Source: Romanomermis culicivorax (taxonomy: Eukaryota; Nematoda; Enoplea; Mermithida; Mermithidae). From it: a stretch of DNA of 64,000 nt. Position 1 is the stretch's first letter; the number at the start of each line of letters is the position of its first letter. A model generated the notes under the pieces. The model was not told the DNA's origin, ran no database searches, and was given only the letters and a program-made list of their open reading frames with translations. The DNA lies in the NCBI GenBank assembly GCA_963922205.1, contig CAWUHX010000087.1, forward strand, positions 558,001-622,000, in the 5' to 3' direction. This document shows positions 22,915 through 35,600 of the stretch, in pieces. Made by a program: the position numbers and the translations under genes.

Positions 22915-23290
22915 CAGGGTTTTTTTTGCACAGGCCAGGTTGCTATGTGCAACTTAGGGAAAAATTTTGGTTGCACAGATAAATTTTAGTTATTCACTCT
23001 AAAATCGATCTTCGTCAAGAAACAATACAGGATCAAACATTTAACCATAATATGATGATAATTAGAACCTATAAGCACTAAATAGAATGATCTTTTCTAA
23101 CCGCGCACTAGAATAATATAGAAAATTATAAATGAATTGAAACCCGGCGCGAAGCGCAGGAAAATTTTCACTTTTTTCCATTTTAGAACGCATAAAAATG
23201 CATCTCTGGATAGAAAATCCTATCACAAAAGAGCAGTCAGGCTCAAGTTGCACTGTGCAACTTGACAGAAAAAATTTGGTTGCACAGCCA
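22915..23290 (+). mobile_element. Second copy of the outer hAT-like element
   Basis: It starts CAGGGTTTTTTTTGCAC and follows the element at 7703-10104 (GTGCAACTT, ATACAGGATCAAACATTTA, CTCTGGATAGAAAATCC) but lacks the nested inserts. The right end after GGTTGCACAG is missing. Hairpin CCCGGCGCGAAGCGCAGG at 23143-23160. Confidence 0.8.
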
Positions 23291-23297
23291 CAGGTGT

Positions 23298-23460
23298 CCG
23301 ACTTATATTTCACATATAAAAGTCGGACTCGGACCCGGACTTGTAATTTTTGACAGGTCGGACTAGGACTTTAAATTCTTGGCAGGTCGGACTCGGACTC
23401 GGACTTGAAAAATGCTCGGATACCCGAGGTCTCGGACTCGGAAACCCGTCCTATCTCTAC
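23298..23460. repeat. TCGGACT-rich repeat
   Basis: More than ten copies of TCGGACT/TCGGACTCGGACTTG in 160 bp, directly after the truncated hAT-like copy. Probably subterminal repeats of another short element. Confidence 0.6.
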
Positions 23461-23469
23461 CAAAGTGGT

Positions 23470-24111
23470 ATTAAGGGGAGGGCGGCCGCCCTTCCTTTTT
23501 TCATGGATGCGACTGAAAAAATTCACGTATCGCCTATACGTGTTTAGGTAATCGGAGTGAAAATTGAAATTTTCAAAAATTATGCTTCGTCTTGAATATT
23601 CCAAATCGTACATTGCTATAACCGGAATAAAACCACGTTTTTTAAGATTTGAAATTCCCAAAGTTTAAAATTTGTTCTTTCTATGAAACGTTGTATTACC
23701 GAATTTTTCAGACCCCGCAAAAAGCGGGATCAATGACGGTGTTTTATTTGATAAACTGACGGTGTTCTATTTGATAAATTCTGCTTTTCGCCCTGCCCTC
23801 CTTTTCCATCATCCGCCCTGCCCTCCCTCCAGAAAAATCCTGCTACTGCCACTGAAAATCACTATTTTCTATCAGGCGCGGCCGTTAGCATATCTACTTC
23901 CACTTACTAATAAATGTCCAACAGTTTCTTTCAATAAAGTTAGCTCGTCTCATTTTCTAATCGTTAACAGTCAGTATTTGGGTAAAATTCATTTCAGGCG
24001 CAGACTTTTATAGGATTTTCAGACCATGTTGGAAATATTACTCTTTATTGTCGAAATTCAACGAATTTAGAACTCTGATTTGAGTTAAGTATTTTAATAA
24101 TTTCGATTTTC
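23470..24111. other. No supported gene
   Basis: Mixed AT-rich sequence. A twice-repeated GACGGTGTT(T/C)TATTTGATAAA is seen at 23735-23780. No coding signal. Confidence 0.4.
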
Positions 24112-24385
24112 ATTGATTTCTGTGACTAGTGAATAGACATTTATTTTTCCTTTAAAATATTCCTTAGGCTTAGGCTTAGGGTACAGCAGCTGCGCCCCAA
24201 GGGCGCAGCACTGTTGAGGCTCTTCCAAATAAAGTTCTTAGTTTAAATAGCATCAAGGGTCTTAAAGGAATATAGTGTCGATACTTTTTGGGGAAATTGT
24301 GTAGTGGTACACGCATTAAGTCCATAGGCTGGTGGACCAGGTTCGATCATTGATGTAGGTAGAATTTTTCTGTAGGGGCAATTCC
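24112..24385 (+). repeat. Interspersed repeat X, uninterrupted copy
   Basis: Carries TTTCTGTGACTAGTGAATAG, TTAGGC twice then TTAGGG, GTACAGCAGCTGCGCC with its hairpin partner GGGCGCAGC, then a tRNA-like portion (24298-24360). It is the empty site for both the LINE (19105) and the MITE (21186). Confidence 0.75.
24298..24360 (+). promoter_or_regulatory. Possible Pol III A and B boxes (SINE-like)
   Basis: TGTGTAGTGGTACACG resembles a tRNA A box. About 45 bp on, CCAGGTTCGATCATTG resembles a B box (GGTTCGAnnCC). The same pair flanks the MITE at 21186-21394. The match is partial, so a tRNA-derived SINE is only suggested. Confidence 0.35.
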
Positions 24386-25797
24386 GCGCTTTGATAATGT
24401 GCTGGTTGGCTTTCTCAAGTGTCAAACTACTTGAGGAAGCCCAATTTAAGCAAATTTGAGAGTTTCAGTTGAAATATACCCGTTCCCAGTATTTTTTTGA
24501 AAACAGAGATTTTTCATTAATTCTCTCAATTTTTTCTCTCGATGATTGGAATTTTGCTAACGTTTGCAACATGGACTTTTGCGTTTATTGAAGATCGAAA
24601 TTGGAGACATCATTCTAGATTGTGATTTTAAAACTTCTGTACATGAATATCTGTTGGAGAGATTTATTTTCCAGCGTTTTAGAATAAACTAGAAAATTTT
24701 TAATTTTTTTAGGAACTTTCTAGTTTGATTAGTTTGATTTTAATTTATTTCTTAACGTTGTATAGGTTCATTTTAGACCGTTTTAGAGAGTGAAAATCTA
24801 AAAACAGCTCTCCGCGTCGGAGTAAGAGATTATTGGATAATTCTAATCGGAACCACAAAAACGTTAATAGCGAATAAATTCATGAGAACTCTATCGTTAA
24901 CATGCTTTCTCTGCTCCTGCAGAACACCAATACCAGCTTATTTTAACTAACCTAACCAGAATTTTCTCGATTTTTTTCATTATGTTTTCAGGTTTCTGAC
25001 TCCAAAAACTTCAAAACACTTGGGTATGATCCTAAAATTCACAAAAAAGCATTCGTAGCCACATTATGAACGTTTTTAAAAATGTGGAAAATTTTTGGAA
25101 AATGGAGAAAAAAATTTTGGATCCGGTTCTCATGTGGAAAAAATCTTCGATGAAAAAAGTGCTTTGAACGAGCGAATCACCTTCGAGGCTTCGAATAGTA
25201 TATTTTTATCACCGCAGCTAGCTTAGGCCAATGAATGAATAGCAGTTTTGAACTTCCTCTGTTCATTCACTGGGAACCGAAATTTTTATTTTTGGTGTTT
25301 GACTTAAACAGATTTTTGGCACAATTTTTCGACCAAAGATTTATGCAACTTTCGACTAGTTTTCTTCAGGAGAAAGCAATTGTAGATATCCTTAAGTTGA
25401 ATGAACGAATGAATGAAAATATTTATTGCTGTTACAGAAAACAAAATAAAAAGAGAAATGCCAAATGAAAATAATAAGTTTTGTAAATTCTACTCGCTAA
25501 AGATGTATAAATATTTTAAGAAACGGGTAAATCATGCAGCAATAGGGTGCAAAGGTTATTTGAAGAGTAACAACTTACATGCACCCCCCCCCAATTCGTT
25601 ATCAAAGTTCAGAAGTTTAATTAAAGATATCGGATGATAAAGAGTTCCAGACGTTAGTATAACGGTTAAAAAGTCAAACTGACAAGCAGTGGGATGAACT
25701 GACTTTATCGTCAATCTTAGATCATGACTACGACACGTATTGTTGTTGTTTATGCAGAAAAAAGTCATCAGGATTTAAACATATTTTTTGTTATGTT
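24386..25797. other. No supported gene
   Basis: AT-rich DNA with short open frames (for example 25235-25468) of unremarkable composition. No domains, splice pattern or terminal repeats seen. Confidence 0.4.
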
Positions 25798-26550
25798 TTA
25801 CATGGTACAGAGGGCATATTCTAATCTACGAATATCAAGCTTATGTAGACCTAGTCTTTGAAGTCTATCTTCGTAGGACAAGCCAGATTTATAACCAAAA
25901 ATCTTTCTGGTAACCATATGGCTAGCCATTGGGCGACCGCTCCTCCATGGTTTTTCCAATATAATGGCTAGCAATATGGTAGCCGTAGGGACCCCCATAC
26001 TTTTTGTCGGAAAAATACAGAAGAATGTCAATTTTTGAACAAAAAATGGTAAAAAATGTGAATTTCCTGTGCGCTTCGCGTCATGAATACATTTTTCCGG
26101 TCTTTTTAGAAAAAATTACTATTTTTTGAACTATTTTTCGGACTTTTTTCGTGAAAAAATCGATTTTTTTCCGTCAGAGACCCCTTTCCCCTAAATTTTG
26201 GGAATTACTGACCCCCGGCCCCAAAAAAGTCGTCCGACTTCCCCCAGACCTCGGGGCTCCGTTACATGTATGATTGACACGATGGGTTTTTTGCATCCAA
26301 ATACAAGACATAATTTTTTGTAGTAGATATAGCTAATTGCAAAGCGGTAGACCAATTTGAAAGTATCAAGGTCTTGTTGAAAAATTATAAAATTTGTAGA
26401 TACATTGAAAATTTTTAGATCATCTGCAAAAAGAAAAATTTCTTTTTTGATATTTTTAAAAATGTCGTTTATGTATAAGAGAAACAAATTGGACTTAGTA
26501 CACTACCTTGGGGCACATCACTAGACACTTTATCTCATAAATTTCCTGAT
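25798..26550 (-). pseudogene. LINE reverse-transcriptase relic split by a MITE
   Basis: On the minus strand 26545-26273 encodes VPQGSVLSP (with a frameshift), LLYINDIF and FADDLKIF. 25905-25798 encodes the C-terminal block KIFGYKSGLSYEDRLQRLGL. These match the LINE at 19105 in order and direction. The roughly 360 nt expected between them are replaced by the MITE at 25909-26272, so the insertion came with a deletion. Confidence 0.75.
25909..26272 (-). mobile_element. CATACATGTAA-family MITE, left end missing
   Basis: It ends GTTACATGTATG at 26272 and matches 35022-35464 in reverse (ATATGGCTAGCCAT, GGGACCCCCATA, TCAGTAATTCCC region, GCGCTTCGCGTCAT). The 5' terminal repeat is absent. Confidence 0.75.
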
Positions 26551-26574
26551 AAATTCTATAAAAATGTCTGAATT

Positions 26575-27020
26575 CTCGCACAATTCGATTTTTTTCGAAT
26601 CGTATAAACCGGTTTCTCGATCAGTTTTTTTATCTCACTGACATGGTGGTTAGATAAAATATTGTAGGCACAATTTTTATGCAAATTAGTGCGGTAAAAG
26701 TATCTTTAGTTTAAATTTTATCAAACTTTTGGCATACCTTTTTTTAAAGGTTTTCACCATAGTCAGTGGCGGATCCAAAAAAATTTTCGGAGGGGGGAGC
26801 GATGCTCGAAATTAAGAATTTTTCCAAAAAAAATTCAAAAATTTTTCAAATTTGCCTATAGGTATACAGAAAAAAAATCGTTTCAAAAGTTTCGGGGCCC
26901 TCCCTAAATCCGCACTTACCATACTGATATGTTTTTATGGTGAAAGCTTTTTCGTGCAATTGAAGCAAATCTTTTTGGCTCTTTGTGCTAATGGGCACAA
27001 ATGTTCATGCACAAAAAAAA
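26575..27020. repeat. Repeat Y, copy 2, interrupted by MITE
   Basis: Same landmarks as 21590-21900. The MITE at 26764-26917 interrupts it. The tail GCACAAAAAAAACATTCACGG is followed by a reverse fragment of the TGCAACTT/GGTTGCACAG hAT end (27040-27150). Confidence 0.6.
26764..26917. mobile_element. Short hAT-like MITE, CAGTGGCGGATC ends
   Basis: It starts CAGTGGCGGATCC and ends with the near-mirror AAATCCGCACTT. The flanking 8-mers ACCATAGT and ACCATACT agree at 7 of 8. Length 154 bp. Confidence 0.75.
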
Positions 27021-27150
27021 CATTCACGGTCACCCCTGGGCACTGGGCAAGCTTTTTTTGCACACTGCAGCCAAATTTCGGGCTGTGCAACCAAATTTTT
27101 CCTCCATACTTGTACAGTGCAACTGTACAACTATGCAGGAAAAATTTGCC

Positions 27151-27696
27151 CTTACGATTAGGTTATAGGATTCCCTGTCCGAAGATGCATTTTCAGACGT
27201 TTTATATTGAAAATAGCGAAATTTTTCGGCGCTTCGCGTCGGATTTCAAATGATCTAATTTATTTTTGTCAATTCTAAGACACCGTTTGAAAATGTCCAG
27301 CTGGTTTATGCTCATAGCATTTAAACATCAACATTGTTCGGAGAAATGTTTATTCATGTACTTTGTTGACGTATCCGTCAAAAAATAAAGATCTGTATGG
27401 GTAGCACTCATGGCGGACACGGGACACTATTTTCTATATATCTTTATTTTCAAATTATACTCATTACGAGTGCGTACGGAGGAAAATTTTAGTTCAAAGT
27501 TTGGGTTACTATCGTTTCATGAAGAGTAAACTGTTTGAAATTTCCTCATAAATTTACTGATGGAATTCGGCACCAATCATACTTACAAAATATCTTGATT
27601 TTGGTCCCTACTGTTTTTGAAATTCCAGGGGACGTTTTTTTAAATTTGCAGATACCATGTTGATTTTAGTGCCCGGGCTTGTATACTTATGTTGCT
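27151..27696. other. No supported gene
   Basis: Contains the hairpin block ATTTTTCGGCGCTTCGCGTCGG at 27221-27242 (end of a decayed repeat), then unremarkable AT-rich sequence. Confidence 0.4.
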
Positions 27697-27704
27697 CCTT
27701 CCAG

Positions 27705-28704
27705 CAGTGTTGCCAGATGGAATTATTAAAAACCCGTCATTTTTTTCGAAAAAAACCGAAAATCCCGTCACATCCCGTCACATAAATTTTGAAACCCGTC
27801 ACAAACCCCGTCAACGAAATTATAAAAAAAACTAATACATAATCGATACAAACGTGAGAAATAAAATGGAAAAGCTCCGGCCGACCTTCTCGTTTTTGAA
27901 GTATTACTTTAAATTTCTATAGAATTAATTAAAATTTTGGGCTGAACAATCAATTAAGTGCATGTTAAAAAAGCAAAAACCCAAAAAAACCCAAAAGTTT
28001 ACGATTTGTCAGCCCCTGCTAGAAATGCATACCCGTAGATAACAAAAAAAACCAATAATTAACCAATAAATGCAGCATAAATTGGTTCGAAACGGCATCA
28101 TCAACATATATTCACGCCTCACGGGTTCTGATTTATTTTTTAAAGTATGGAATGTACCCATGGTTTCTTTTTTGTGCACAATGCATATTTTTTCAGGTCC
28201 TTGCACAAATTTTTTGCATCTAAATGTGCAATTGTATATACTTATAACGTTACGTGCACAAATTTAAGTGGGTGTGCACAGCCGGTGAACAAAAAACGAC
28301 CAAAATTCGTGCATAAAAAAGAAACACTGAATGTACCTAAACCTACCTTACCAATTACACTTTCACTTTAAAGCATAGTTTTTACTTGCAATCTTAAATA
28401 TAATCACATTTCCAACTTCGCCAAAAAATCGATAATAAAAAAACACCAAAAATAAAAATAAATAAACAGTATACTATGCAATACATCGTAAACCAAGCCA
28501 ACCCAAATGTATGGAAATATCTCAATCCGTCAAAAACTCATTCCCGTCACACAACCCGTCAATATCGTCAGATTCCCGTCAATTCCGTCACAAATAGTGA
28601 AATACCGTCACAAATCCCGTCATTTTTTCATCCCGTCAAACTTCCCGTCAATTGCCTCGTTTCCCGTCAAAATTGACGGGAACCCGTCACATCTGGCAAC
28701 ACTG
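27705..28704. mobile_element. 1.0-kb hAT-like element with CCCGTCA arrays
   Basis: It has perfect 15-bp inverted ends CAGTGTTGCCAGATG and CATCTGGCAACACTG, and a perfect 8-bp duplication CCTTCCAG (27697-27704 and 28705-28712). Both subterminal regions (27750-27825 and 28525-28690) carry many CCCGTCA words, mostly in the same orientation at both ends. No transposase frame, so it is non-autonomous. Confidence 0.9.
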
Positions 28705-28712
28705 CCTTCCAG

Positions 28713-29100
28713 GTTAACCTATGTACATCTTTGGTACATTGCACTTTGCAATAGGATACTAAATTTTTTTCCTATAATCATGGCCGTACATCTACTTGTA
28801 TGATCTGGACCCTGTGATAACATTGGTTTGAGATTTTTGAGCATTGAAAAGACTGTGACGAAGTCGAAACTACACGAAAACTCAAGTTCGAATTATTTGA
28901 TATCAGAATAGTGGTCTTACGCTGTCAGATAGAATTCATTGTAATTATTGTAAGGTTTCAAATTGCGATGAGGAACTCTGGTGCTTGTTTAAGAAAATAA
29001 CCGAATTCTGAAATCTTCTCGCGTTATGGAGAAATGCATGAAATTTTGTGTATTGAAGTTTGACTAAACATTCAAATTTTAATGAGGTTAATCTTTAGGC
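28713..29100. other. Upstream region of PIGO
   Basis: No coding signal. The sequence just before the PIGO ATG reads TTAATCTTTAGGC, a possible trans-splice acceptor two bases upstream of the start. Confidence 0.4.
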
Positions 29101-32100
29101 ATGAAGTATTTGTTGCTTTTATGTTCGGTCGTCTTGGGGTATTTGTTCGGCATATATTTCTACCGAATCGGATTTTTGTTGACTCGAAATGCTATTTTAA
29201 TGAATAGTACTTGCATCGAAGTACAAGCCGAGATTTCCGAAGCGTGCTGGACCAAAGCATCTTATAAACGATCAATTTTAATAGTCATTGACGCTTTACG
29301 TTACGATTTTTTGATTTGGCACAACGAATCGTCCGATAATTGGCCGGAAGGTTCGCATTTTTACCGCAATAAACTGGCATCTGTACAGGAGAAGTTACAA
29401 CATGAACCGGAAAAGACAATTTTGTATAAATTTTTGGCCGATCCACCTACAACAACATTGCAAAGGTTGAAAGGATTAACGACCGGCAGTTTGCCAACGT
29501 TTATAGGTAATTAGCGTTAGATTTTGAGAGAAGACTTCCATGTGTATGTACGTAAAAGTATCCACAATTATATCTTTCACCCGGGAAGTTGAATAAAAAA
29601 CTTTTTTTTTCAAATTTTTTGCTTTTGAATATTTGAAATTAAAATTCGGTGGTTTTTGGTAATTATCTTCTGTTTGCATTTCTTTCGTCTCCAATTCTAT
29701 CTTTTACCTAGAATATACTGATGATTTTTATTTATTTTAGATGCAGGCTCCAACTTCGCTGGTTCCGCTATCGAAGAAGATAATATTGTCGATCAAATTT
29801 TGAAGCAACCCGGCCGCCGTCTCGTCTTTTTGGGCGACGATACGTGGACGTCGCTTTTTCCAGACCGTTTCTTACGCCAATACGCTTTTCCATCGTTCGA
29901 TACGACGGATTTACATACAGTCGATAACGGAATATTACAATATTTAGACGAAGAAATCTCTAATCGTACGGATTGGAGCGTTTTGATAGCACATTTTCTA
30001 GGTGTTGACCATTGCGGACACAGATATGGACCAGCGCATCCGGAAATGGAATTGAAATTGACGCAGATGGATATTGTTTTGAGGTATTAACTTTCATGAT
30101 ACCACGATCCGCGACTTGAAATTATATTGAAAAAATTTATATTTTTCTCTCCTGTACTCAGTTTTCCGGCAAATTTACCTCAGTAGAGCATATCTTGAGG
30201 AGATTGAAGAAACCTAAATTTGATGTTTTCGAAGTTCAGGAAAATTTTGATTTTGTCAATAGGTAATAGCTTCAATCATTAATAAGCAGGAATGTTATGG
30301 ATAGTTTGTCCAGCGATACAATTCTGTTTGTTCTTGGCGATCATGGAATGACCGAAACTGGCGATCATGGCGGCGATAGCCTGGACGAAATTTCATCCGG
30401 ACTTTTTGTTTATACGAAACGAAAATTACATGACGAGAAGGAAAACGTACGAGGCAGCGTATCGCAAATTGATTTAGTTCCAACTTTATCGATGTTACTC
30501 GATTTTCCCACACCGTTTTCAAACCTAGGCGCCGTTTTGACGGAACTTTTTCCAGATTCGGCCAAAAAATTGCAAGCAGCTCAGACAAATATTTTCCAAG
30601 TTATACGGTACTTAGAACATTATTTGGCGAATTTTAATGATGATAACTTGCGAGATAGGTGAGTTGGCAGAGCAATATTCTTGCTATAAGAAATTTCTAT
30701 AACTGAACCAAAGGTTCAAGAGCCAAAAAATGTTTTAGTGATGGTATTTTTTAGATTTCTGCCTATTCTACGTAATTTCTACGCTCTTGACCCTGAAGAA
30801 CTTACAATAGAAAAATCACAGCAATTTGTGCATCGTATTTCGAAATTGTTCGTTGAAACATGGGCCAAATTCCATACTGGCTGGATGATTCTGGGTTGTT
30901 CAACTGTTCTTGAAACATTCTTCTGGTCTTTGTCGCTTTTGATCGACGATAATTCTAGTATCAGCGGCCGCCGCCTATTTTTGAAATTCATTAAATTTTC
31001 TCTATGTTTTTCGACCATTTTCGCCAGAAATGAAAGTATACCTACGGTGATAACGACAATTCTGTTGGCCGAAATCTTGCTCAGTTTTCACATTTGCTAC
31101 AACTTTATTTGTCAAAGTATGATCAAAATGGGCGATTGGAAAATTTTAATTGCGGTTTTTGTAGTCTTTGTACACGGATTATCACAATTTTCAAATAGCT
31201 TTATAATCTACGACGACTGTCTTTCACGATTTTTATGCGCATCGTTGATTTGGCTAATTTTCGGACAAAATTTTGTCGATACGGACGAAAAGTCGAAAAA
31301 AAAGTCGAACGTTTGGCGGAAACTGCACTTCAAAGCAATGGTTTACGGAATTTCGGCATTATTAATAATTAGAATGACATTCTTGTTTAATCGATGCAGA
31401 GAAGAACAATTGGAATGTTCATCAAGTATTTTTACAGTATCTTTTGTCAGTTTATTGGATACGAATGCCAGAAAGTGGCGAATAGTCGGCTCATCCGCAG
31501 TTCTCATTACGCTTACTTTTCTACCGATTAAGTTTTTACAGAGAAATGGACATTTCCAGTTCGGCGAAACATGTTTTTCGTTATTACTGCAGTTTGGCGT
31601 GCCTTTTTGCGCCATTTCCACGATGTTCACTTGGTTCGGAGATCAATTACCGCATTCTTTGGACAAAAATTTCGATTATTTTTCTCATTTTACGAAATTA
31701 GCTCCTTTTTTCATCTACGGGTTTTTATTCCTTTCAATTTTGACGTTTTTGTACAATCCCTTAATGACGCATGTTCACGTTTTGGAGACAAAGTTTTATA
31801 ATCCGATCGAAGCATACAAATATTTGAAAGATCATTGGAACGTTAATAAATCTGAAACTCAAATATTAATCTACGGAGCGGCTACCGTTTTTTCCGGCCC
31901 GATTTTCGGTCAAATTTGGGTATTTTTTTGGTTATTTTTGGCTGTTTTGGGCGACGGTATGGCGGTTAGTTTATTGATGCTATTTTTTGTCATATTTTTA
32001 GCGCTAGAATCCTGCCAATGTCCGCATTTAGCTGTTATTCTATTCGCCGAACTTTCGACTTGTTTTTATTACGCTTTCGGTCACCAGGCGACTTTTACAT

Positions 32101-32606
32101 CTATACCTTGGGATGCAGCGTTTCTAGGTATTCAGAATCTTGATTACGAAATTTTCAAAAATATCCAATTGAAGACAATTTTTCAAGCGATTTTAGTTAT
32201 AGCTAACTTATCGGCAGCCAATGTCATAATCGTGCATTGTCTGCCGCTCGTTGAAATTTGGCCTTGTTTCCCAGAAAAATTGGGATTCTTGGCTTTAAGT
32301 AGAAAAAGTTCTTCTCCAGAAGCCGATTGTTTCTCCCACGCGTCGAAAAATTTTCAATGGAAAGTTTTCCGAATTAATCTTATTTTCGTCACTTTACAAG
32401 CTTGGAAATTAATTTGTATAATAGGCGCATCCATGTTACACAGGCGTCATTTGATGGTTTGGAAAATTTTTGCACCGAAATTTATTTTCGATGGTGTTCT
32501 CTTCATTGTCACTTGCTCTTTATTGATAATTCAGTATTTATTTATTATGCGATTGTCGATTTGCTTCGCCAAGTTTATGAATAATCTGAAAATGAAAATT
32601 TCCTAA
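29101..32606 (+). CDS. PIGO: GPI ethanolamine phosphate transferase 3 (PIG-O)
   Basis: Four exons (29101-29506, 29741-30083, 30290-30658, 30755-32606) join in phase to 990 codons, giving 989 aa (vertebrate PIG-O is about 1,090). PIG-O works in the ER membrane with PIG-F, adding ethanolamine phosphate to the third mannose of the GPI anchor. That phosphate links the anchor to protein. The sequence shows an N-terminal membrane anchor, then a lumenal alkaline-phosphatase-type domain. Visible are VIDALRYDF (metal Asp near residue 64), the threonine cluster before [10 protein letters not shown] (nucleophile region, 117-119), [21 protein letters not shown] and [14 protein letters not shown]. The fourth exon is a long multi-span membrane region. 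No key residue seems lost. The SLC46-like gene follows after only 93 bp. Confidence 0.95.
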
Positions 32607-32699
32607 ACTGTCGTTTTTAAAAGTTATTATACGGTAATTTTCCTATTCTTTTTATCATTGCTTGGGTTTTATATCATTTTCATTTGTATTTAGAAAACC
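32607..32699 (+). promoter_or_regulatory. Intercistronic gap with trans-splice acceptor
   Basis: 93 bp separate the PIGO stop from the next ATG. The gap contains no AATAAA, is T-rich, and ends CATTTGTATTTAG|AAAACC-ATG. This is the arrangement of a nematode operon, where the downstream message gets a spliced leader. Inferred from layout only. Confidence 0.5.
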
Positions 32700-35600
32700 A
32701 TGGAGCTCGGCGATATTTTCTCCAAGATGAAGCGGATAAACGTAGAAATTCCGCTTTTTTTCTTCATGATGGCCTCGTTTCTGCATATGACGCAATTTTC
32801 GCCGTTTATTTTCGAAAAAAGTTGCCGAACGTTGAATTTTAATTCGACAATATGCGATAATTCGACGGCTATCCACGACGATACTCGCATCCAAACATTG
32901 GCCAATCTCGTGTCGTTTTTTTGCAATTTTTGTCAAATTGTGGCGAGTATTCCCGTGACAATTCTGCTCGGTATGTACATATGAAGAACTGAAATCCTAG
33001 ATTTCAACTGAAATTCTAGTTTTCAGTCGTTAACTTTCATCAATTTTGATAAGTCGAATCATTTATGTAAGGCATAATAGATATGTTTTTCAACTTTTCA
33101 GGCGCCCTAGCCGATCGTTATAGCCGTAAATGGGCGATGCTGATACCATTTTTGGGCATCATGCTATCCGATTTGAACTACATCTTACAATCACACGAAG
33201 AGTTTTGGAACGTCCGATACATTATTTTCGCCGACTTTACGTTCGGTTTATTCGGCGGATACCCAGCTTTATTGGCTGGCTTATTTTCTTACGCTTCGAC
33301 TGAATCTTATTTGACGGACGACGGTTCAACATTAATCGGCAAAAGAATGGCTATAATGGAAGGGACAATGGGCGTCGGATCGGTGGTCGGTTTCCTGCTG
33401 TGTTTGCCTTTAAATAAATTTTTAGGCTATAAGTAAATAAATAAGTACAGCTTTTATGTCGTATTTTCCCAAGTGTTGCATATTTATATTTCAGATTGTT
33501 CTTCTTTTTTCGCTTCTTGATTCACATTTTACTGTTTTCGAATCTTTCGATTCGACTAAACATCCAGTCAATCTCCACTGGTTAATTTTCATATAACACG
33601 TTCTGGATATTAAAACATTTCGACTTCGAGGAAAAATAACAGACGAAAGTGTGACCATAACTCATCGGTAATTCACAGAAGAATTGTAGAATCCAATAGT
33701 AGAAGATAACAAATTTTGAGAATGCGAAACATTCTTTGGGGACTTCAATTCGTTCTTTATTTTTCACTGAAGTTTTTCATTTCTAATGCTTCAGTATTTT
33801 AGGTCAGTTTTCGTCGCTGAATTTTTGCTGCATTTGATGGCTTCCTTATACATAATTGCTTGTATAAGACAGTTACAAGTTGCGGAAAAGTAAATTGCGT
33901 GACTCTTTCCAGTACATGACGTTTTCACATATTATTTTTTCCTCTAGGCCAGACGAGGATACGCCAATGCTCAAAAATCCTTACAGTGGAAGGGGAATTT
34001 TCGGTATTTTTTCGAGCTACGTGGGAGGCGCTTTTACGACCACTTGTCGAGCCCGTCCTGGTCATGCAAGGCGAATAATATGGCTAATTTTGCTGTCTTT
34101 CTCCGTTTCCCACTTGGTTTTCAGTGGTGAGCAAATGAACACTTGATTACGCTGATTCCCAGAAATGTATATAAGTGACTAATTTTCCGAATTTATTTTT
34201 CGATAATCTGAAGAAAGCGCCGGTTCAAATATTCTTTGAAATTTAGAATTTATTGCATTAGAATTGAGTAAATAATTAATTATTTATTTTTTTTCGAACG
34301 AATTTGATTCATTTTTATGGATGAAAATCGAAACTTCTGTCGAACTTTTCGAATTAATCTTAATGCTTCGATTTTGATTCAAAAAATTCAGCCTCTGTAG
34401 AGTCAGGTCACCTTTCAAAAGATCAGATCCAACATTTATAGGCCTGCAAGACATTACGTATTATTACTTGCACTACAAGCTGGATTGGTCGCGTACATCC
34501 TGGTCGTATTATACGGGCTTGAGCTACGTTTCTTCCACAGCTATGGTATGCAAAATTCGTCCCACATATTCATTTTTCCTCCGACTGATGCAGTTTTAAA
34601 ATTATAGATCAACTATTTCTGTAGTTGTGAACTTAACTTTGCAATATTCATCTCAAAGCCTCATGACAGAATGATTAAAACAATCACCGATTAAGATTGA
34701 ATAAGTCAACTGAGACTTAATCGACAATTGGCTTAATCGGAGATTAATATTACAGTACTCCGAATCGTAAATCGGTGATCATATAGCTGAAAAATTGCCG
34801 AGTAAATCGGTGATCATATAGCTGAAATGACGACTTGGAAAGTATTTAATCCTGAGTTTTCAAAATGTAAAAAGCTCGTTTTCTGGCAAGGAATGATCGA
34901 CAAACATTGATGCTTTGCAATTCTATAATTTTTTTATGACTTAGCTGAGTGGAGCATGCTTCCAAGTCTTCAATCTCAATTCAATCAAGTTCATCAATTT
35001 TTGAACTCCGTCCCTTCGGACCATACATGTAACGGAACTCGGAGGTCTGGGGGTGGGTTGAAGCACTTTTTTGGGGCCGGGGGTCAGTAATTCCCAAAAT
35101 TTTGTGCGGAGGGGTCACTAGAGGAAAAAAATCGATTTTTTCCATGAAAAATGTCCGAAAAACGGTTTAAAAAGTAGTAATTTTTGTCTAAAAAAGGATA
35201 AAATATGTACTTATGGTGCGAAGCGCCGAGAAAATTGACTTTTTTGACCATTTTTTGTTCAAAAATTGACATTTTTCATGAAAAAAATGACATTTTTCAG
35301 TATTTTTCCGACTAAAACTATGGGGGTCCCTAGGGCTACCATATGGCTAGCCATAGGATTGGAAAATCCTGGGGGGGGGGGTCGCCCAATGGCTAGCCAT
35401 ATGGTCGACGATTTTCTGGGGGGGGGGTCCCATAGCACTTTCCCCCCCCCCAATTACATGTATGCTTCGGACAATCCTAAATTGAATTCGATTTCTTTAT
35501 GATCATACCTTGGTAGGTATCGAAGAGTGAGATCATCTATTGGTTGAATTAGCGGGTTTATACTTTTCGTGTTTTTCGTGGGGTTTATACTTTTGATGAC

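Noticed and set aside
24298..24360. True tRNA gene
   Set aside because: Box-like motifs are present, but I could not fold a complete cloverleaf with acceptor and anticodon arms.
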